DNA of 64,000 nucleotides, from the NCBI RefSeq assembly GCF_958301595.1, contig NZ_CATQJU010000001.1:620001-684000 (forward strand), given 5' to 3'. A program made the translations under genes and the position numbers. The DNA is from Porphyromonas vaginalis. Its GTDB lineage: Bacteria > Bacteroidota > Bacteroidia > Bacteroidales > Porphyromonadaceae. The notes beneath the pieces were generated by a model. That model was given only the letters and a program-made list of their open reading frames with translations, ran no database searches and had not been told where the DNA came from. This document shows, one piece after another, positions 42,701 to 55,039 of this stretch (positions within the stretch are counted from its first letter, which is position 1; the number at the start of each line of letters is the position of its first letter).

Positions 42701-44566
42701 ATGACAGACAAACCGAACAAAAGAATTATCGAAGAGGTAGTCGTACGCTTCTCAGGCGACTCGGGCGATGGTATGCAGCTCACGGGTTCCATCTTCTCTG
42801 ATATGTCAGCGATGTATGGTAACTCGGTCTCGACGTTCCCCGACTATCCCGCTGAGATCCGTGCTCCTCAAGGTACACTGGGAGGCGTATCGGGCTTTCA
42901 GGTACGTATCGGACATGATCAGGTCCATACGCCTGGAGACTATGCGGACGTACTGGTGGCGATGAATGCCGCTGCCCTCAAGGTCAATGTAAAGAATCTG
43001 CGTCACGACTCGATCATCATCATCGATAGTGACTCCTGTGGAGAGAAGGATCTCAAGAAAGCTCTCTACCAGACAGATGATCCTATCAAAGAGCTAGGAC
43101 TCAACCCAGATAGAGTACTCGCTTGCCCCATTAGCACGATGGTCCAGGAGGTGCTCAAGGATATAGATATGGACGCTAGAGGCAGACTAAGATGCAAGAA
43201 CATGTTTGCCCTAGGTATCGTCTCTTGGCTATTCGACAGACCCCTCGAGCAGGCGGAGCACTTCATCAGCAAGAAGTTTGCTAAGAAGGAAGTCATCCGT
43301 CAGGCCAACATAGCAGCCCTCCACGGGGGATACTCTTATGCGGCTAATACCCATGCTTCGGTAGGCACTCCCTTTGTCATTGAGGGCGCACCACAGGAGG
43401 CTGGCGTATACCTAGATGTGACGGGCAATAAGGCTACCGCTTTCGGACTCATAGCTGGTGCTGAGCGTGCTGGACTCAAGCTCTTCCTGGGCTCTTATCC
43501 TATTACTCCCGCCACAGACATCCTACACTTCCTCGCTAAGTACAAGTCTCTCGATGTGATCACGATGCAGGCTGAGGATGAGATAGCTGGTATCTGTACA
43601 GCCATCGGAGCCTCTTACGCTGGTCGCCTAGGTGTCACCTCTACCTCAGGACCTGGTGTGGCGCTCAAGAGTGAGGCACTCAACCTCGCCGTCATCGCTG
43701 AGCTACCACTCGTACTCGTAGACGTACAGCGTGGTGGTCCCTCGACAGGTATGCCTACGAAGTCAGAGCAGACCGACCTCCTACAGGCTATGTATGGGCG
43801 CAATGGTGAGTCCCCAATGGTAGTGATCGCTCCTACCTCTCCCTCTAAGTGCTTTGACGCTGCTTACTATGCAGTCAAGATAGCCATAGAGCACATGACG
43901 CCCGTCGTCCTCCTCTCAGATGCTTATCTGGGTAATGGCTCGGTGGCATGGCGTATACCTGACTACGAGAAGTATCCCGAGATCAAGCCTCACTACGTAG
44001 ATCAGTACAAGGGTGAGGACCCGTGGATGCCTTATATGCGCGACCCAGAGACGCTCGTACGCTACTGGTCTATACCAGGAGCTGGCTCACTGCCTTATCG
44101 TACAGGTGGTCTGGAAAAAGATAATAAGACTGGTGCTATCAGCACGGATGGTCCTAACCATAAGCTGATGGTTCTGCAGCGTCACAACAAGATACAGCAC
44201 ATTGCAGAGGTGATCCCACCGCTCACCGTAGAGGGTGATGTGGATGATGCTGAGTTGCTCATCGTCGGCTGGGGTAGTACCTATGGACACCTGAGTGATG
44301 CCTGCCAGGCTCTTCGCAAGAAGGGGCACAAGGTAGCACACACGCAGTTTACCTTTATCAATCCTATGCCTAAGAACACCGAGGAGATCCTACGCCGCTA
44401 CCCACGTGTCGTCGTCGCTGAGCAGAACCTCGGTCAGATGGCCATGCTACTACGCAACAAGGTCTCTGATGCCAATATTTATCAGTACAATCAAGTGCAG
44501 GGACAACCCCTCAAGGTGGGCAACCTCGTCACTGCCTTCGAAGAGATACTCGCTGAGCAACTGTAA
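42701..44566 (+). CDS. korA: 2-oxoacid:ferredoxin oxidoreductase, alpha subunit (fused gamma-alpha)
   Basis: 621 aa. The gamma domain comes first (VVRFSGDSGDGMQLTG, 11-26), followed by the alpha (pyrimidine-binding) domain with GSYPITPATDILHFL near 265 and EDEIAGICTAIGASYAG. With KorB it oxidises a 2-oxoacid with CoA and reduces ferredoxin, probably 2-oxoglutarate to succinyl-CoA. No ferredoxin domain is fused. The beta gene follows after 14 bases. Other substrates cannot be ruled out. Confidence 0.92.
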   Translation: MTDKPNKRIIEEVVVRFSGDSGDGMQLTGSIFSDMSAMYGNSVSTFPDYPAEIRAPQGTLGGVSGFQVRIGHDQVHTPGDYADVLVAMNAAALKVNVKNLRHDSIIIIDSDSCGEKDLKKALYQTDDPIKELGLNPDRVLACPISTMVQEVLKDIDMDARGRLRCKNMFALGIVSWLFDRPLEQAEHFISKKFAKKEVIRQANIAALHGGYSYAANTHASVGTPFVIEGAPQEAGVYLDVTGNKATAFGLIAGAERAGLKLFLGSYPITPATDILHFLAKYKSLDVITMQAEDEIAGICTAIGASYAGRLGVTSTSGPGVALKSEALNLAVIAELPLVLVDVQRGGPSTGMPTKSEQTDLLQAMYGRNGESPMVVIAPTSPSKCFDAAYYAVKIAIEHMTPVVLLSDAYLGNGSVAWRIPDYEKYPEIKPHYVDQYKGEDPWMPYMRDPETLVRYWSIPGAGSLPYRTGGLEKDNKTGAISTDGPNHKLMVLQRHNKIQHIAEVIPPLTVEGDVDDAELLIVGWGSTYGHLSDACQALRKKGHKVAHTQFTFINPMPKNTEEILRRYPRVVVAEQNLGQMAMLLRNKVSDANIYQYNQVQGQPLKVGNLVTAFEEILAEQL

Positions 44567-44580
44567 AAACCACAACTGCT

Positions 44581-45624
44581 ATGATTGAAACAAATAGTAA
44601 TCTAGAGAAGGGCACACTACGCTTTGCCCCCAAGGATTTCAAAAACGCATCACCCGTCAAGTGGTGCCCAGGTTGTGGCGACCACGGTGTCCTAGCTGCT
44701 GTCCATAAGGCGATGGCTGAGCTAGACATAGCTCCCGATGAGACGGTCGTCGTCTCAGGTATCGGCTGCTCCTCGCGACTACCTTATTATATGAGTACTT
44801 TCGGCTTCCACACCGTACATGGTCGTGGTGCTGCCGTTGCTACGGGCGTCAAGGTGGCTCGTCCAGACCTCACCGTATGGCTGATGTCTGGCGATGGCGA
44901 TAGCCTCGCTATCGGTGGTAACCACTTCATCCATGCCGTACGACGCAATGTGGATATCAATGAAGTCCTCTTCAACAACCGCATCTACGGACTGACCAAG
45001 GGACAGTACTCGCCTACATCGCCTCGTGGACTCGTCACCAAGAGTTCGCCTTACGGCACTGTCGAGGATCCCTTCGAGCCAGCCGAGCTGGTCATGGGTG
45101 CTCGTGGCAACTTCTTCGCACGCTCACTCGACGTCGATCAGCCTACGCTCACCGCTTGCCTACTGGCAGGTGCTAAGCACAAGGGCTTTGCAGTCACAGA
45201 GGTACTGGTGAACTGTATGATCTTCAACAACGGTGCACACGCTGCTATCAGCGACCGAGCCGTACGTGCTGACAAGACGATCGTCCTGCAGCATGGCGAG
45301 AAGATGCTCTTCGGTGAGGACAAGCAGCGCGGTCTCGTGCTAGACGGCTTCAAGCTGCGTGCTGTGACGATCGGCGAGGATGGCTACACGCTCGACGATG
45401 TGCTGACACACGATGCGCACGAGCCTAATCCCTTCCTACACATGATGCTTGCCGCTATGAACGGTGCTGACGGGCTCCCCGTCGCTATGGGTGTCATACG
45501 TGATGTCGAGGGCCCGACCTACGACTGGGCTGTCCAAGATCAGATCGATCAGCAAAAGGCAAAGAACAAGGTACGCACACTCCGTGAGCTACTCATGACG
45601 GAGGATACTTGGGAGATCAAGTAA
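44581..45624 (+). CDS. korB: 2-oxoacid:ferredoxin oxidoreductase, beta subunit
   Basis: 347 aa. It binds thiamine diphosphate and a [4Fe-4S] cluster. WCPGCGDHGVL (about 23-33) and GIGCSSRLPYYM (about 61-72) hold the cluster cysteines, and GDGDSLAIGGNHFIHAVRRN is the TPP-binding motif. Its ATG lies 14 bases after korA. Together these feed succinyl-CoA to MutAB, whose genes are at 57.7 kb. Confidence 0.93.
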   Translation: MIETNSNLEKGTLRFAPKDFKNASPVKWCPGCGDHGVLAAVHKAMAELDIAPDETVVVSGIGCSSRLPYYMSTFGFHTVHGRGAAVATGVKVARPDLTVWLMSGDGDSLAIGGNHFIHAVRRNVDINEVLFNNRIYGLTKGQYSPTSPRGLVTKSSPYGTVEDPFEPAELVMGARGNFFARSLDVDQPTLTACLLAGAKHKGFAVTEVLVNCMIFNNGAHAAISDRAVRADKTIVLQHGEKMLFGEDKQRGLVLDGFKLRAVTIGEDGYTLDDVLTHDAHEPNPFLHMMLAAMNGADGLPVAMGVIRDVEGPTYDWAVQDQIDQQKAKNKVRTLRELLMTEDTWEIK

Positions 45625-45673
45625 AGCAATCGTCTAAGCCTACTTCATCACCTGCGTAAGGTGACAAAATAGC

Positions 45674-45701
45674 GAGGGAGACTCAGCAGTGAGTCTCCCT
45701 C
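45674..45701 (+). terminator. Terminator hairpin after korB
   Basis: Perfect 12-bp stem GAGGGAGACTCA and TGAGTCTCCCTC with loop GCAG. No long T run follows. Confidence 0.7.
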
Positions 45702-45766
45702 ACTGTCTCTCTGGCCGTTGGCTCTTGGCTGTTGGCTAGGGTCACTAATGCTCCTAGTGGCACTAG

Positions 45767-45822
45767 CTCTCTAATCTCTAACTTCTAATCTCTACCCTCT
45801 AATCTCTAATTTCGTACCTTTG
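45767..45822 (+). promoter_or_regulatory. Heptad array and promoter of leuS
   Basis: Units TCTAATC, TCTAACT, TCTAATC, TCTACCC, TCTAATC and TCTAATT in perfect 7-bp register (45770-45811), then TCG and TACCTTTG (45815-45822). The ATG is 22 bases further on. Confidence 0.75.
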
Positions 45823-45843
45823 CGCTATAATCGAGAGAACTGT

Positions 45844-48660
<2,817 letters not shown>

Positions 48661-48744
48661 TGATAAAGTCTTCGGGTCCTGTCGTACTTGCGCGGGGCCA
48701 AGGGAAGACTATTCCATCTATCTCTAGAAAACAAATCATATAGT

Positions 48745-49722
48745 ATGACTCAAGCTTTAGCAGTTCCCAATAGTAATCGAGCGAAAGCGTGGTACTTCGT
48801 CCACGACTTCTTTTTTATCGTACTCGGTGTCTGTCTCTATGTACTCGGCTGGGCGGGCTTCGTCCTCTCGCAGGAGATCGCTACGGGCGGACTAGCGGGT
48901 GTTACGACCATCATACAGATCGCTACAAATATCCCCGCCTTTATCCCTTATAACATCATCAACGTCGGGCTACTGATTGTTTCGATCATCTTCTTAGGAT
49001 GGCGTTACTCCGTCAAGACCCTCATCGGGGTCATCCTGATGGGTATAGCCATTCCTATCGGTCAAGCTCTTTTTGGAGATCCTAATACAGAGGTGTACCA
49101 CAATCTGAGCCACTGGCTCACAGACAACATACCTAATGTAGGGCCTCTGCTCAGAGAAGAGCGCTTTATGGCGGTTATCATCGGTGGTATCCTGTGCGGT
49201 AGTGGCCTCTTTCTGGTCTTCCACGTGAATGGCAGTACGGGTGGTACGGATGTCATTGTATCCCTCTTTAACAAGTACACAACGCTCTCACTGGGGCGCG
49301 CTATGATCCTGATCGATGCGACGATCGTGACCACCTCTTACTTTGTCAATGTATATATATCGGGCAAAGATCCACAGCTCGGTGCCGAGCTACTCACCTT
49401 CTCAATCGTGGAGGTAGTCTTCTGCGCTATGACGCTCGACTACTGGACCAATAGCAATAAGCACTCGATACAGCTCTTTATCTTCAGCAAGAAGTACAAA
49501 GAGATCAACGAGGCTATCACCCAGCGCCTGCACCGTGGCTGTACACTCGTGCATGCTGACGGAGGCTACTCGCAGGAGGAGATGCGTATCCTCATGGTAG
49601 TCACCCGCAAGGCTCAACTACAGAGCATCAATCGTATTATCAAGGAGATCGACCCCGATGCGTTCGTCTCGGAGGGGACTGTGCATGGGGTCTACGGACG
49701 AGGCTTTGACAATCTGAAGTAA
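48745..49722 (+). CDS. YitT family membrane protein (DUF161 + DUF2179)
   Basis: 325 aa from the ATG at 48745. Five or six membrane segments (HDFFFIVLGVCLYVLGWAGF onward) with the repeated GGxxGxxxxI pattern (TGGLAGVTTII and STGGTDVIVSLFNKYT), then a soluble C-terminal domain of about 80 residues (GCTLVHADGGYSQEEMRILM), the DUF2179 fold. The function is unknown. Five bases past its promoter-less start it follows leuS by 84 bases, so it may be co-transcribed. Confidence 0.85.
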   Translation: MTQALAVPNSNRAKAWYFVHDFFFIVLGVCLYVLGWAGFVLSQEIATGGLAGVTTIIQIATNIPAFIPYNIINVGLLIVSIIFLGWRYSVKTLIGVILMGIAIPIGQALFGDPNTEVYHNLSHWLTDNIPNVGPLLREERFMAVIIGGILCGSGLFLVFHVNGSTGGTDVIVSLFNKYTTLSLGRAMILIDATIVTTSYFVNVYISGKDPQLGAELLTFSIVEVVFCAMTLDYWTNSNKHSIQLFIFSKKYKEINEAITQRLHRGCTLVHADGGYSQEEMRILMVVTRKAQLQSINRIIKEIDPDAFVSEGTVHGVYGRGFDNLK

Positions 49723-49740
49723 AGTCAACGCCGAGGCGAT

Positions 49741-50127
49741 ATGCCCGCAACGAACGGACACAATAAAGCACTGCTCGCTCTATTAGGCTGTATGCTGGTA
49801 GGGGGAGTGGTGCTTTACTTATATACCCCCGAGAGCCTGCAGATACCGCGCTGCCCCTTCCTGCAGCTCACGGGGTGGCAATGCCCAGGCTGTGGCTCCA
49901 TGCGAGGCATTCACGCATTGCTCCATGGCGACTTAGGACGGGTGCTACAGCTCAACGTCCTGCTCATCCCAGCTCTGATCTACTTTGTCCTCCTCGTGAT
50001 GTTGGAGCTGACCCGTCCTCATAGTTTGCGAGCTGAGAGACTCTACCGCCGCTTCTCAGGCCGTACCGCCAGTTGGATCATCTTTGCGATCATCGTCGCA
50101 TGGGGTATAGGTCGTAATCTGATCTAA
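49741..50127 (+). CDS. DUF2752 small membrane protein
   Basis: 128 aa with three membrane segments. The family motif is QCPGCGSMRGIHALLHGDL (about 48-66). Its role is unknown. It lies 18 bases after the YitT gene and 17 before the PAP2 gene, a likely operon. Confidence 0.85.
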   Translation: MPATNGHNKALLALLGCMLVGGVVLYLYTPESLQIPRCPFLQLTGWQCPGCGSMRGIHALLHGDLGRVLQLNVLLIPALIYFVLLVMLELTRPHSLRAERLYRRFSGRTASWIIFAIIVAWGIGRNLI

Positions 50128-50144
50128 GACAACTTTAGAGCTCT

Positions 50145-51242
50145 ATGCGACGTCTTACGCTTCTTACCCTCGTCCTCTTACTCCTCCTACGCCCTTGTAA
50201 CTGGACAGTGGCGCAGAGTAACTCATCAGATACACTAGCCCTTTCGCTAGATACGCTAGCTCCTTCGCCCGATCCCCTCAGCGTGCTACTCCCTGGAGCT
50301 CTCTTTGCGGCATATCCACTACATCATAGTGATGTAGCTATCCGTACGACTCGTCACTCACTCCTAGGTACTCGCTGGCGTAATCACTACGACGACCACA
50401 TGCAGTTTGCCTCCTATGGACTACAACTGGCTATGCGCTGTGGTGGCGCCACGGGACGCTCTCGCACATGGGGTGAGATGCTGACAGCCGATGCTATAGG
50501 TGCCCTAGGAACCGCCACCATCGTCCTATCAGTCAAAAGTGGGGTACAGCGCATGCGTCCCGATGGATCTACGGCTAATAGCTTTCCCTCGGGACACACC
50601 GCGACAGCCTTCCTCGGAGCCGAGCTTTTTAACCTAGAGTATGGTGCCGACTACCCGCTGCTGTCTCATCTGCAGTACCTCTTTGCCACTTCTGTCGCAT
50701 TCGGACGCATGGCCAATAACCGTCACTGGTACTCTGATGTCCTCTGGGGCGGACTCATAGGAGTTTCGATGGCACATGTGGGCTACCTCATGAGCGATCT
50801 CATCTTCGGGCGCTACACGCCAGCTGTAGGTCGAGAGATCCCAGACGACTACTTCTACCTATCACTCCTGTGCAGTCGCCACTTGTCGGGCGGTGCTGGC
50901 TGTGTCGGCGCGCAGCTTGGCTGGCAGACCGCTTCTCTCAACTATGCTGCAGAGCTCTCACTACGACCTGACAAGGAGCACCCCACACTCCATGGCGATC
51001 TCCTTGTGGGTGTGCCCCTCTACCAGTGGCGATACTTAGAGCTACGACACAGCTATGGCCTCGGTATCGGCTACGACAAGGCTGCGGGAGAGCAGAGCTA
51101 TGCTCATCTGCAGGCAGGTCTCGAGGCCTATCCTCGACTACGCTATCTTGACAAGCTGGGACTCTTCCTCCGGCTCCACTGCGAGCCTTATCGTCAGAGC
51201 TACTTGACGCTAGGAGTCTCGCTACGTCATCGCTACTTGTGA
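50145..51242 (+). CDS. PAP2 family phosphatase with C-terminal barrel-like region
   Basis: 365 aa with a signal peptide (about 1-24). The three phosphatase motifs are present: KSGVQRMRPDG (about 126-136), SFPSGHTATA (about 142-151) and GRMANNRHWYSDVLWG (about 187-202). The last 130 residues are rich in beta-type patterns (ELRHSYGLGIGYDKAAG), like an outer-membrane domain. It may dephosphorylate lipid A or undecaprenyl pyrophosphate; the substrate is inferred from the family. Confidence 0.85.
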   Translation: MRRLTLLTLVLLLLLRPCNWTVAQSNSSDTLALSLDTLAPSPDPLSVLLPGALFAAYPLHHSDVAIRTTRHSLLGTRWRNHYDDHMQFASYGLQLAMRCGGATGRSRTWGEMLTADAIGALGTATIVLSVKSGVQRMRPDGSTANSFPSGHTATAFLGAELFNLEYGADYPLLSHLQYLFATSVAFGRMANNRHWYSDVLWGGLIGVSMAHVGYLMSDLIFGRYTPAVGREIPDDYFYLSLLCSRHLSGGAGCVGAQLGWQTASLNYAAELSLRPDKEHPTLHGDLLVGVPLYQWRYLELRHSYGLGIGYDKAAGEQSYAHLQAGLEAYPRLRYLDKLGLFLRLHCEPYRQSYLTLGVSLRHRYL

Positions 51243-51283
51243 CCTGGAGGGGGAAGGTAACTCCTCCTCGCTGGCCCTTACGT

Positions 51284-51321
51284 GCAGCTCATGACAGAGC
51301 TATTATGATGCGTCAGCCCTG
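51284..51321. repeat. Solo ISAs1-type end
   Basis: GCAGCTCATGACAGAGCTAT then TATGATGCGTCAGCCCTG. It matches the copy at 51798 for about 36 bases and the ISAs1 remnant end at 41211. Confidence 0.6.
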
Positions 51322-51335
51322 TCTGGACAAAATTA

Positions 51336-51615
51336 GACGCTGGCTCGTTGCAATAATTTAGAACTGATTACATATTGAGACGGCGCAATGTCGGGGAAAA
51401 GCGATCCCCACGTGGATATTTCGAAATCCCCACGTGGAGAATAAAAAATTCCTCGGAGGAATGAAATGAAACTTCGGAGGAATGAAATGAAACTTCGGAA
51501 GAAATGATTCGCCTCCACGTGGAAAAAGAAAAATATCCACGTGGAGATTTGAGATTCCCCACGTGGATATTCGAGAAAGGAGGGAATCGGACGAATTTCC
51601 CCGTAAAGATATGTA
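51336..51615 (-). repeat. CCACGTGG interspersed repeat, copy 4
   Basis: Inverted. It contains all parts of copy 1, and the AATGAAATGAAACTTCGG block is doubled (20-bp tandem at about 51458-51500). The hairpin arms are intact. Confidence 0.85.
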
Positions 51616-51672
51616 AATAGAGATTAGAGGTTAGAGATTAGAAGTTAGAGATTAGAAGCTAGAGATTAGAGA
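51616..51672 (-). repeat. Heptad array upstream of repeat copy 4
   Basis: Eight TAGAGAT/TAGAGGT/TAGAAGT units, which are TCTAATC-type on the minus strand, next to the CATATCTTTAC end of copy 4. Confidence 0.75.
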
Positions 51673-51797
51673 TCCGATCACTCTGATAGCTCCGATGGTT
51701 CCGATAGCTAACAGCCAATAGCTAACAGCCAACAGCCAATCCATGGGTGGCACATTTATATATAGTGAACTCATCTATGCCTTGCTTGTCGCTATGT
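51673..51797. repeat. GATCCGAT and GCCAACAG type repeats
   Basis: GATCCGATCACTCTGATAG, TCCGATGGTTCCGATAG, then GCTAACAGCCAATAGC and GCCAACAGCCAAT units. No gene is supported. Confidence 0.55.
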
Positions 51798-51834
51798 GTA
51801 GCTCATGACAGAGCGATTATGATGCGTCAGCCCC
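51798..51834. repeat. Solo ISAs1-type end, second copy
   Basis: GTAGCTCATGACAGAGCGAT then TATGATGCGTCAGCCCC. Same orientation as 51284. Confidence 0.6.
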
Positions 51835-51886
51835 GAAGTGAAAGCGAAAAAAACTAGGCTATAAAACTCCCTATGAAGTTTTTTCC

Positions 51887-51894
51887 TACATTTG
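51887..51894 (+). promoter_or_regulatory. -7 box of the outer-membrane receptor gene
   Basis: TACATTTG, 42 bases before the first ATG. It fits TAnnTTTG with CA rather than CC or TC. Confidence 0.5.
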
Positions 51895-51935
51895 TAACCG
51901 TGTTGCACTTGACACTAGAATGTGCGGAAAAATAA

Positions 51936-54494
51936 ATGCATATGAATAATTTGGTTTTTATTTTTTTTTTGCTGACTACAATGGTGATTACACATAGTAT
52001 GACCACCTTTGCACAACAGAAATCTATAGAAATGCAACAAGTATCTGGCTCCGTATTGATGGCGACCAATCGCAGCCCAGTACCCTTTGCCAACGTCCAC
52101 GCCATCACTCAGCGAGGTGAGCAGCTCGACACGCTCAGCCAGGTGAGCGACCACATTGGCCGCTTCATCTTCACCTTAGAGGAGGGGCGCGAGTACCGCT
52201 TCGTAGCCACCTTTATCGGGATGGAGTGCCAAGAGGTAACGATACTTCCCGAAGAGTACGGCACCGATCGGCCCGTAGTGATCCTGATGCAGGAGAGCAC
52301 TACTGAGCTGGACGAAGTGCGGGTCGTAGCCGCCCGTCCACTCTTCAAGGTGGATATAGACCGCATAGCCTATAGTGTCAAGGACGACCCCTCGGCTCAG
52401 AGCTCTACCCTCCTCGATATGCTGCGCAAGGTGCCACTCGTGACCGTTGATGGGCAAGACAATATACAGGTCAAGGGTTCCTCATCCTTCAAAATCTATA
52501 TGAACGGCAAGCCATCCAAGATGATGGATCAAGACCCCTCCACCGTGCTACGCTCCATCCCCGCCTCTCTGGTGCAGAACATCGAGGTGATCACCGACCC
52601 CGGCGTGAAGTACGATGCTGAGGGAGTAGGTGCCATCCTGAACATTGTGACCGAGAGCAAGGAAGAGATGGAGGGACTGGCAGGCTCTGTGACTGTAGGC
52701 ACCCACTACACCAACAAGAAGGTAGGCGGCAATGGTAGCCTATCCTTGACTGGCAAGAAGGGGAAGTTTGGCTTCAGCGGCTCGTACAACTTCAACTACA
52801 TGCCCCACACCACGCAGACCGTCCTAACCACCCGCACCTCCGACGTTGCGCTCAGCCATTCCGATGCCAGTACTGGCAACAACGCCAAGGTACACATGGG
52901 CAACCTATCCGCCTCGTACGACATTTCGCCCCGCGACCTCCTCTCGGCGAACCTCTCCCTGATGCGGGTCAACAGCCTATCCCTCTCCAAAGTTACCAGC
53001 CACGACTACGCTCCGCAGGACCTTACTATGGCTGCCCCCATCAGCACTACCACGTACGACTCCTCCACCAAGTCGCTCTACAGCACCATCGAGACCTCGG
53101 TGGACTACCAGCACTCCACCGATCTGCAGGGCGAGCTGCTCACCCTCTCCTACCGCTATGCTGGCAACCCCACAGAGGCTGATGAGCTAATGAGCATAAA
53201 CTATCTCATACCCACTGAGCGACTACTCCAGCAACAAACTATCAACCGAGGCAACCTCCACGAACATACTGGACAAATCGACTACGTACGCCCCTTCGGG
53301 CAGATGCACACCCTCGAGACTGGTGTGAAGTACATCGCCCGCCTTGGCAATACAGATCCCACCTACCTATTTCGTGTAGGAAGTGAAGGCGAATGGAACT
53401 CAGGAGGAGCCTTCGACCAGAAGATTGCCTCAGCTGGAGCGATGCGATACCGTCAGCAGATCATCGGAGCCTATGCCTCTTATGCTCTTCATGTTGGAGT
53501 CTTTGGCTTCAAGACGGGCGTGCGTGGGGAGTATGGACTAAACAATATCTATTACCCAAACAATCCATCGGACAACTTCAAGAACCAGTTCCTCGACTGG
53601 GTGCCAGAGGTCAATCTCTCGTACAACTTCTCACCAACGCAACAGATCGGCTTCGCATATCGCTTTAATGTAGCACGTCCCAATATCATGCAACTTAATC
53701 CGACACGCAATCAAGGAAGTCCCTATGAGATCCAGTACGGGAATCCCAACTTGGAGAATGAGCATCGCCACTCGGGCACACTTTCCTTCAGCACCTTTAG
53801 CAATCGATTCATGCTACAAGCATCGCTCATCGGTCAACTATGCAACAATGCTATAGGCGTCTACAACTTCGCAGACCCCTCGAATCCTAAACTGATCCAC
53901 TTCACTTGGGGCAATATCGGGCGCAACTGGAGCACCATCCTCACACTCTACAGTTCCTACATGCCTACCCTCTGGCTACGCATCATGGGAGGAGGGATGT
54001 ATGGCTATCACTCCTTCGAGTCCTTTGGCAAGATCAACAGCACTGCGAACATCTATGCATGGAAGAATGGAGGCTGGGGCGGCCAGTTGTGGTTTCAGGC
54101 TATGTTCACACTCCCCAAGAGTTGGTCTGCCACCCTCTCAGGAGGCTACGTACAGCAAGGTGTAGCACTCAATATGGACAACTACAACCTCTGGTGGAAC
54201 AACGTCAACATCAGCAAGAAATTCCTCAAGGATCTCCTCACCGTAGGTGCCTACGTGCAGAACCCCTTCACGCCTGTAATGAGACTAAACATACATGGGC
54301 ATGGACCAGGCAATAACGTGACAACTATAGTCTCTCGCAGTAACTTCAGCGTCGGCATCAACCTAACCTACAACTTCGGTCAGATGAAACAGAACGTTTC
54401 GAAGGCTCGCCACACAATCGTCAATGACGACCTCAGTACAGGAAGCAACAACACGAATGGTCAAGGTGGCGGAATTACGGAAAGTGTTAAGTAA
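51936..54494 (+). CDS. TonB-receptor-like outer-membrane beta-barrel protein
   Basis: 852 aa. Signal peptide (about 1-27, ending MTTFAQ), then a carboxypeptidase-regulatory-like domain (VSGSVLMATNRSPVPFANVH), a plug with LDMLRKVPLVTVDGQDNIQV (about 148-167) and a large barrel of the OMP_b-brl_3 type. Either Met1 or Met3 may be the start. It carries no SusD partner nearby, so a carbohydrate role is not indicated. Upstream it is flanked by repeats and downstream by a gene fragment, which suggests it may have been acquired or moved. Confidence 0.85.
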   Translation: MHMNNLVFIFFLLTTMVITHSMTTFAQQKSIEMQQVSGSVLMATNRSPVPFANVHAITQRGEQLDTLSQVSDHIGRFIFTLEEGREYRFVATFIGMECQEVTILPEEYGTDRPVVILMQESTTELDEVRVVAARPLFKVDIDRIAYSVKDDPSAQSSTLLDMLRKVPLVTVDGQDNIQVKGSSSFKIYMNGKPSKMMDQDPSTVLRSIPASLVQNIEVITDPGVKYDAEGVGAILNIVTESKEEMEGLAGSVTVGTHYTNKKVGGNGSLSLTGKKGKFGFSGSYNFNYMPHTTQTVLTTRTSDVALSHSDASTGNNAKVHMGNLSASYDISPRDLLSANLSLMRVNSLSLSKVTSHDYAPQDLTMAAPISTTTYDSSTKSLYSTIETSVDYQHSTDLQGELLTLSYRYAGNPTEADELMSINYLIPTERLLQQQTINRGNLHEHTGQIDYVRPFGQMHTLETGVKYIARLGNTDPTYLFRVGSEGEWNSGGAFDQKIASAGAMRYRQQIIGAYASYALHVGVFGFKTGVRGEYGLNNIYYPNNPSDNFKNQFLDWVPEVNLSYNFSPTQQIGFAYRFNVARPNIMQLNPTRNQGSPYEIQYGNPNLENEHRHSGTLSFSTFSNRFMLQASLIGQLCNNAIGVYNFADPSNPKLIHFTWGNIGRNWSTILTLYSSYMPTLWLRIMGGGMYGYHSFESFGKINSTANIYAWKNGGWGGQLWFQAMFTLPKSWSATLSGGYVQQGVALNMDNYNLWWNNVNISKKFLKDLLTVGAYVQNPFTPVMRLNIHGHGPGNNVTTIVSRSNFSVGINLTYNFGQMKQNVSKARHTIVNDDLSTGSNNTNGQGGGITESVK

Positions 54495-54645
54495 AGCTCA
54501 AAAGGAAGTAAAGACTTGCTACGACGTATATATGAAGCTTCGGAAGGATGACAACCGCACCCATTTCCTCGATGAACTCCGAGAGAAACTCAATAAGAGT
54601 ATAGTGGAGAGTGACCTGAAAGGTGGCAAGTTCAAAAAGCGGTAA
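54466..54645 (+). pseudogene. Unrecognised 3' gene fragment behind the receptor
   Basis: A frame of about 60 codons overlaps the receptor's end in another frame and reads AELRKVLSKAQKEVKTC..., ending FKKR. Its charged, helical composition (KLRKDDNRTHFLDELREKL) looks like a real protein tail rather than chance. There is no ribosome site or start of its own. I do not recognise the family. It may be what remains of a gene cut by the receptor's arrival. Confidence 0.4.
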
Positions 54646-54938
54646 ATCAAAAGGGAGATATTCCGGTATTTCGGAATACCACCCTTCATTCTTTCTTTGA
54701 TAAGTACTTCCAACTTCTTGGCTAGATCATCGGATGTTGAAAGCAGTTCCTTATTACCCTAAACACTGCCCACAAACAGAAAAAAGGAGCAGTAAAACTT
54801 CAATGATAACAAAGAAGAGTTTAAGTTAAATCAAAGAAATTGTGCCTGTTAGCAATTCAATTATAGATAACTGCGTACTTATGTTGCTGACCTGGAATGT
54901 GCGAAGTTAGTCGTATGCGCTGTTAATCTGATTCTGTG
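54646..54938. other. AT-rich gap without a supported gene
   Basis: GATATTCCGGTATTTCGGAATACCAC near 54657 can form a short hairpin. The rest is AT-rich and lacks the repeats found in the other gaps. GACCTGGAATGTGCGAA at about 54888 resembles GACACTAGAATGTGCGGAA at about 51911 before the receptor. Confidence 0.4.
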
Positions 54939-54946
54939 TATCTTTG
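54939..54946 (+). promoter_or_regulatory. -7 box of the AspT-type transporter
   Basis: TATCTTTG, 93 bases before the ATG. Confidence 0.55.
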
Positions 54947-55039
54947 CGCAACTATTGGGACGTTTCGTCTAGACGATGTGCGCTCCCGTCTGCTAGGCTC
55001 CCCAAGTAGGGGGCTGACCTACTATTTCTAAATACATGT

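Noticed and set aside
51333-51562. Minus-strand frames of 60-64 codons near copy 4
   Set aside because: Translation of the palindromic repeat only. No ribosome site and no conservation across copies.
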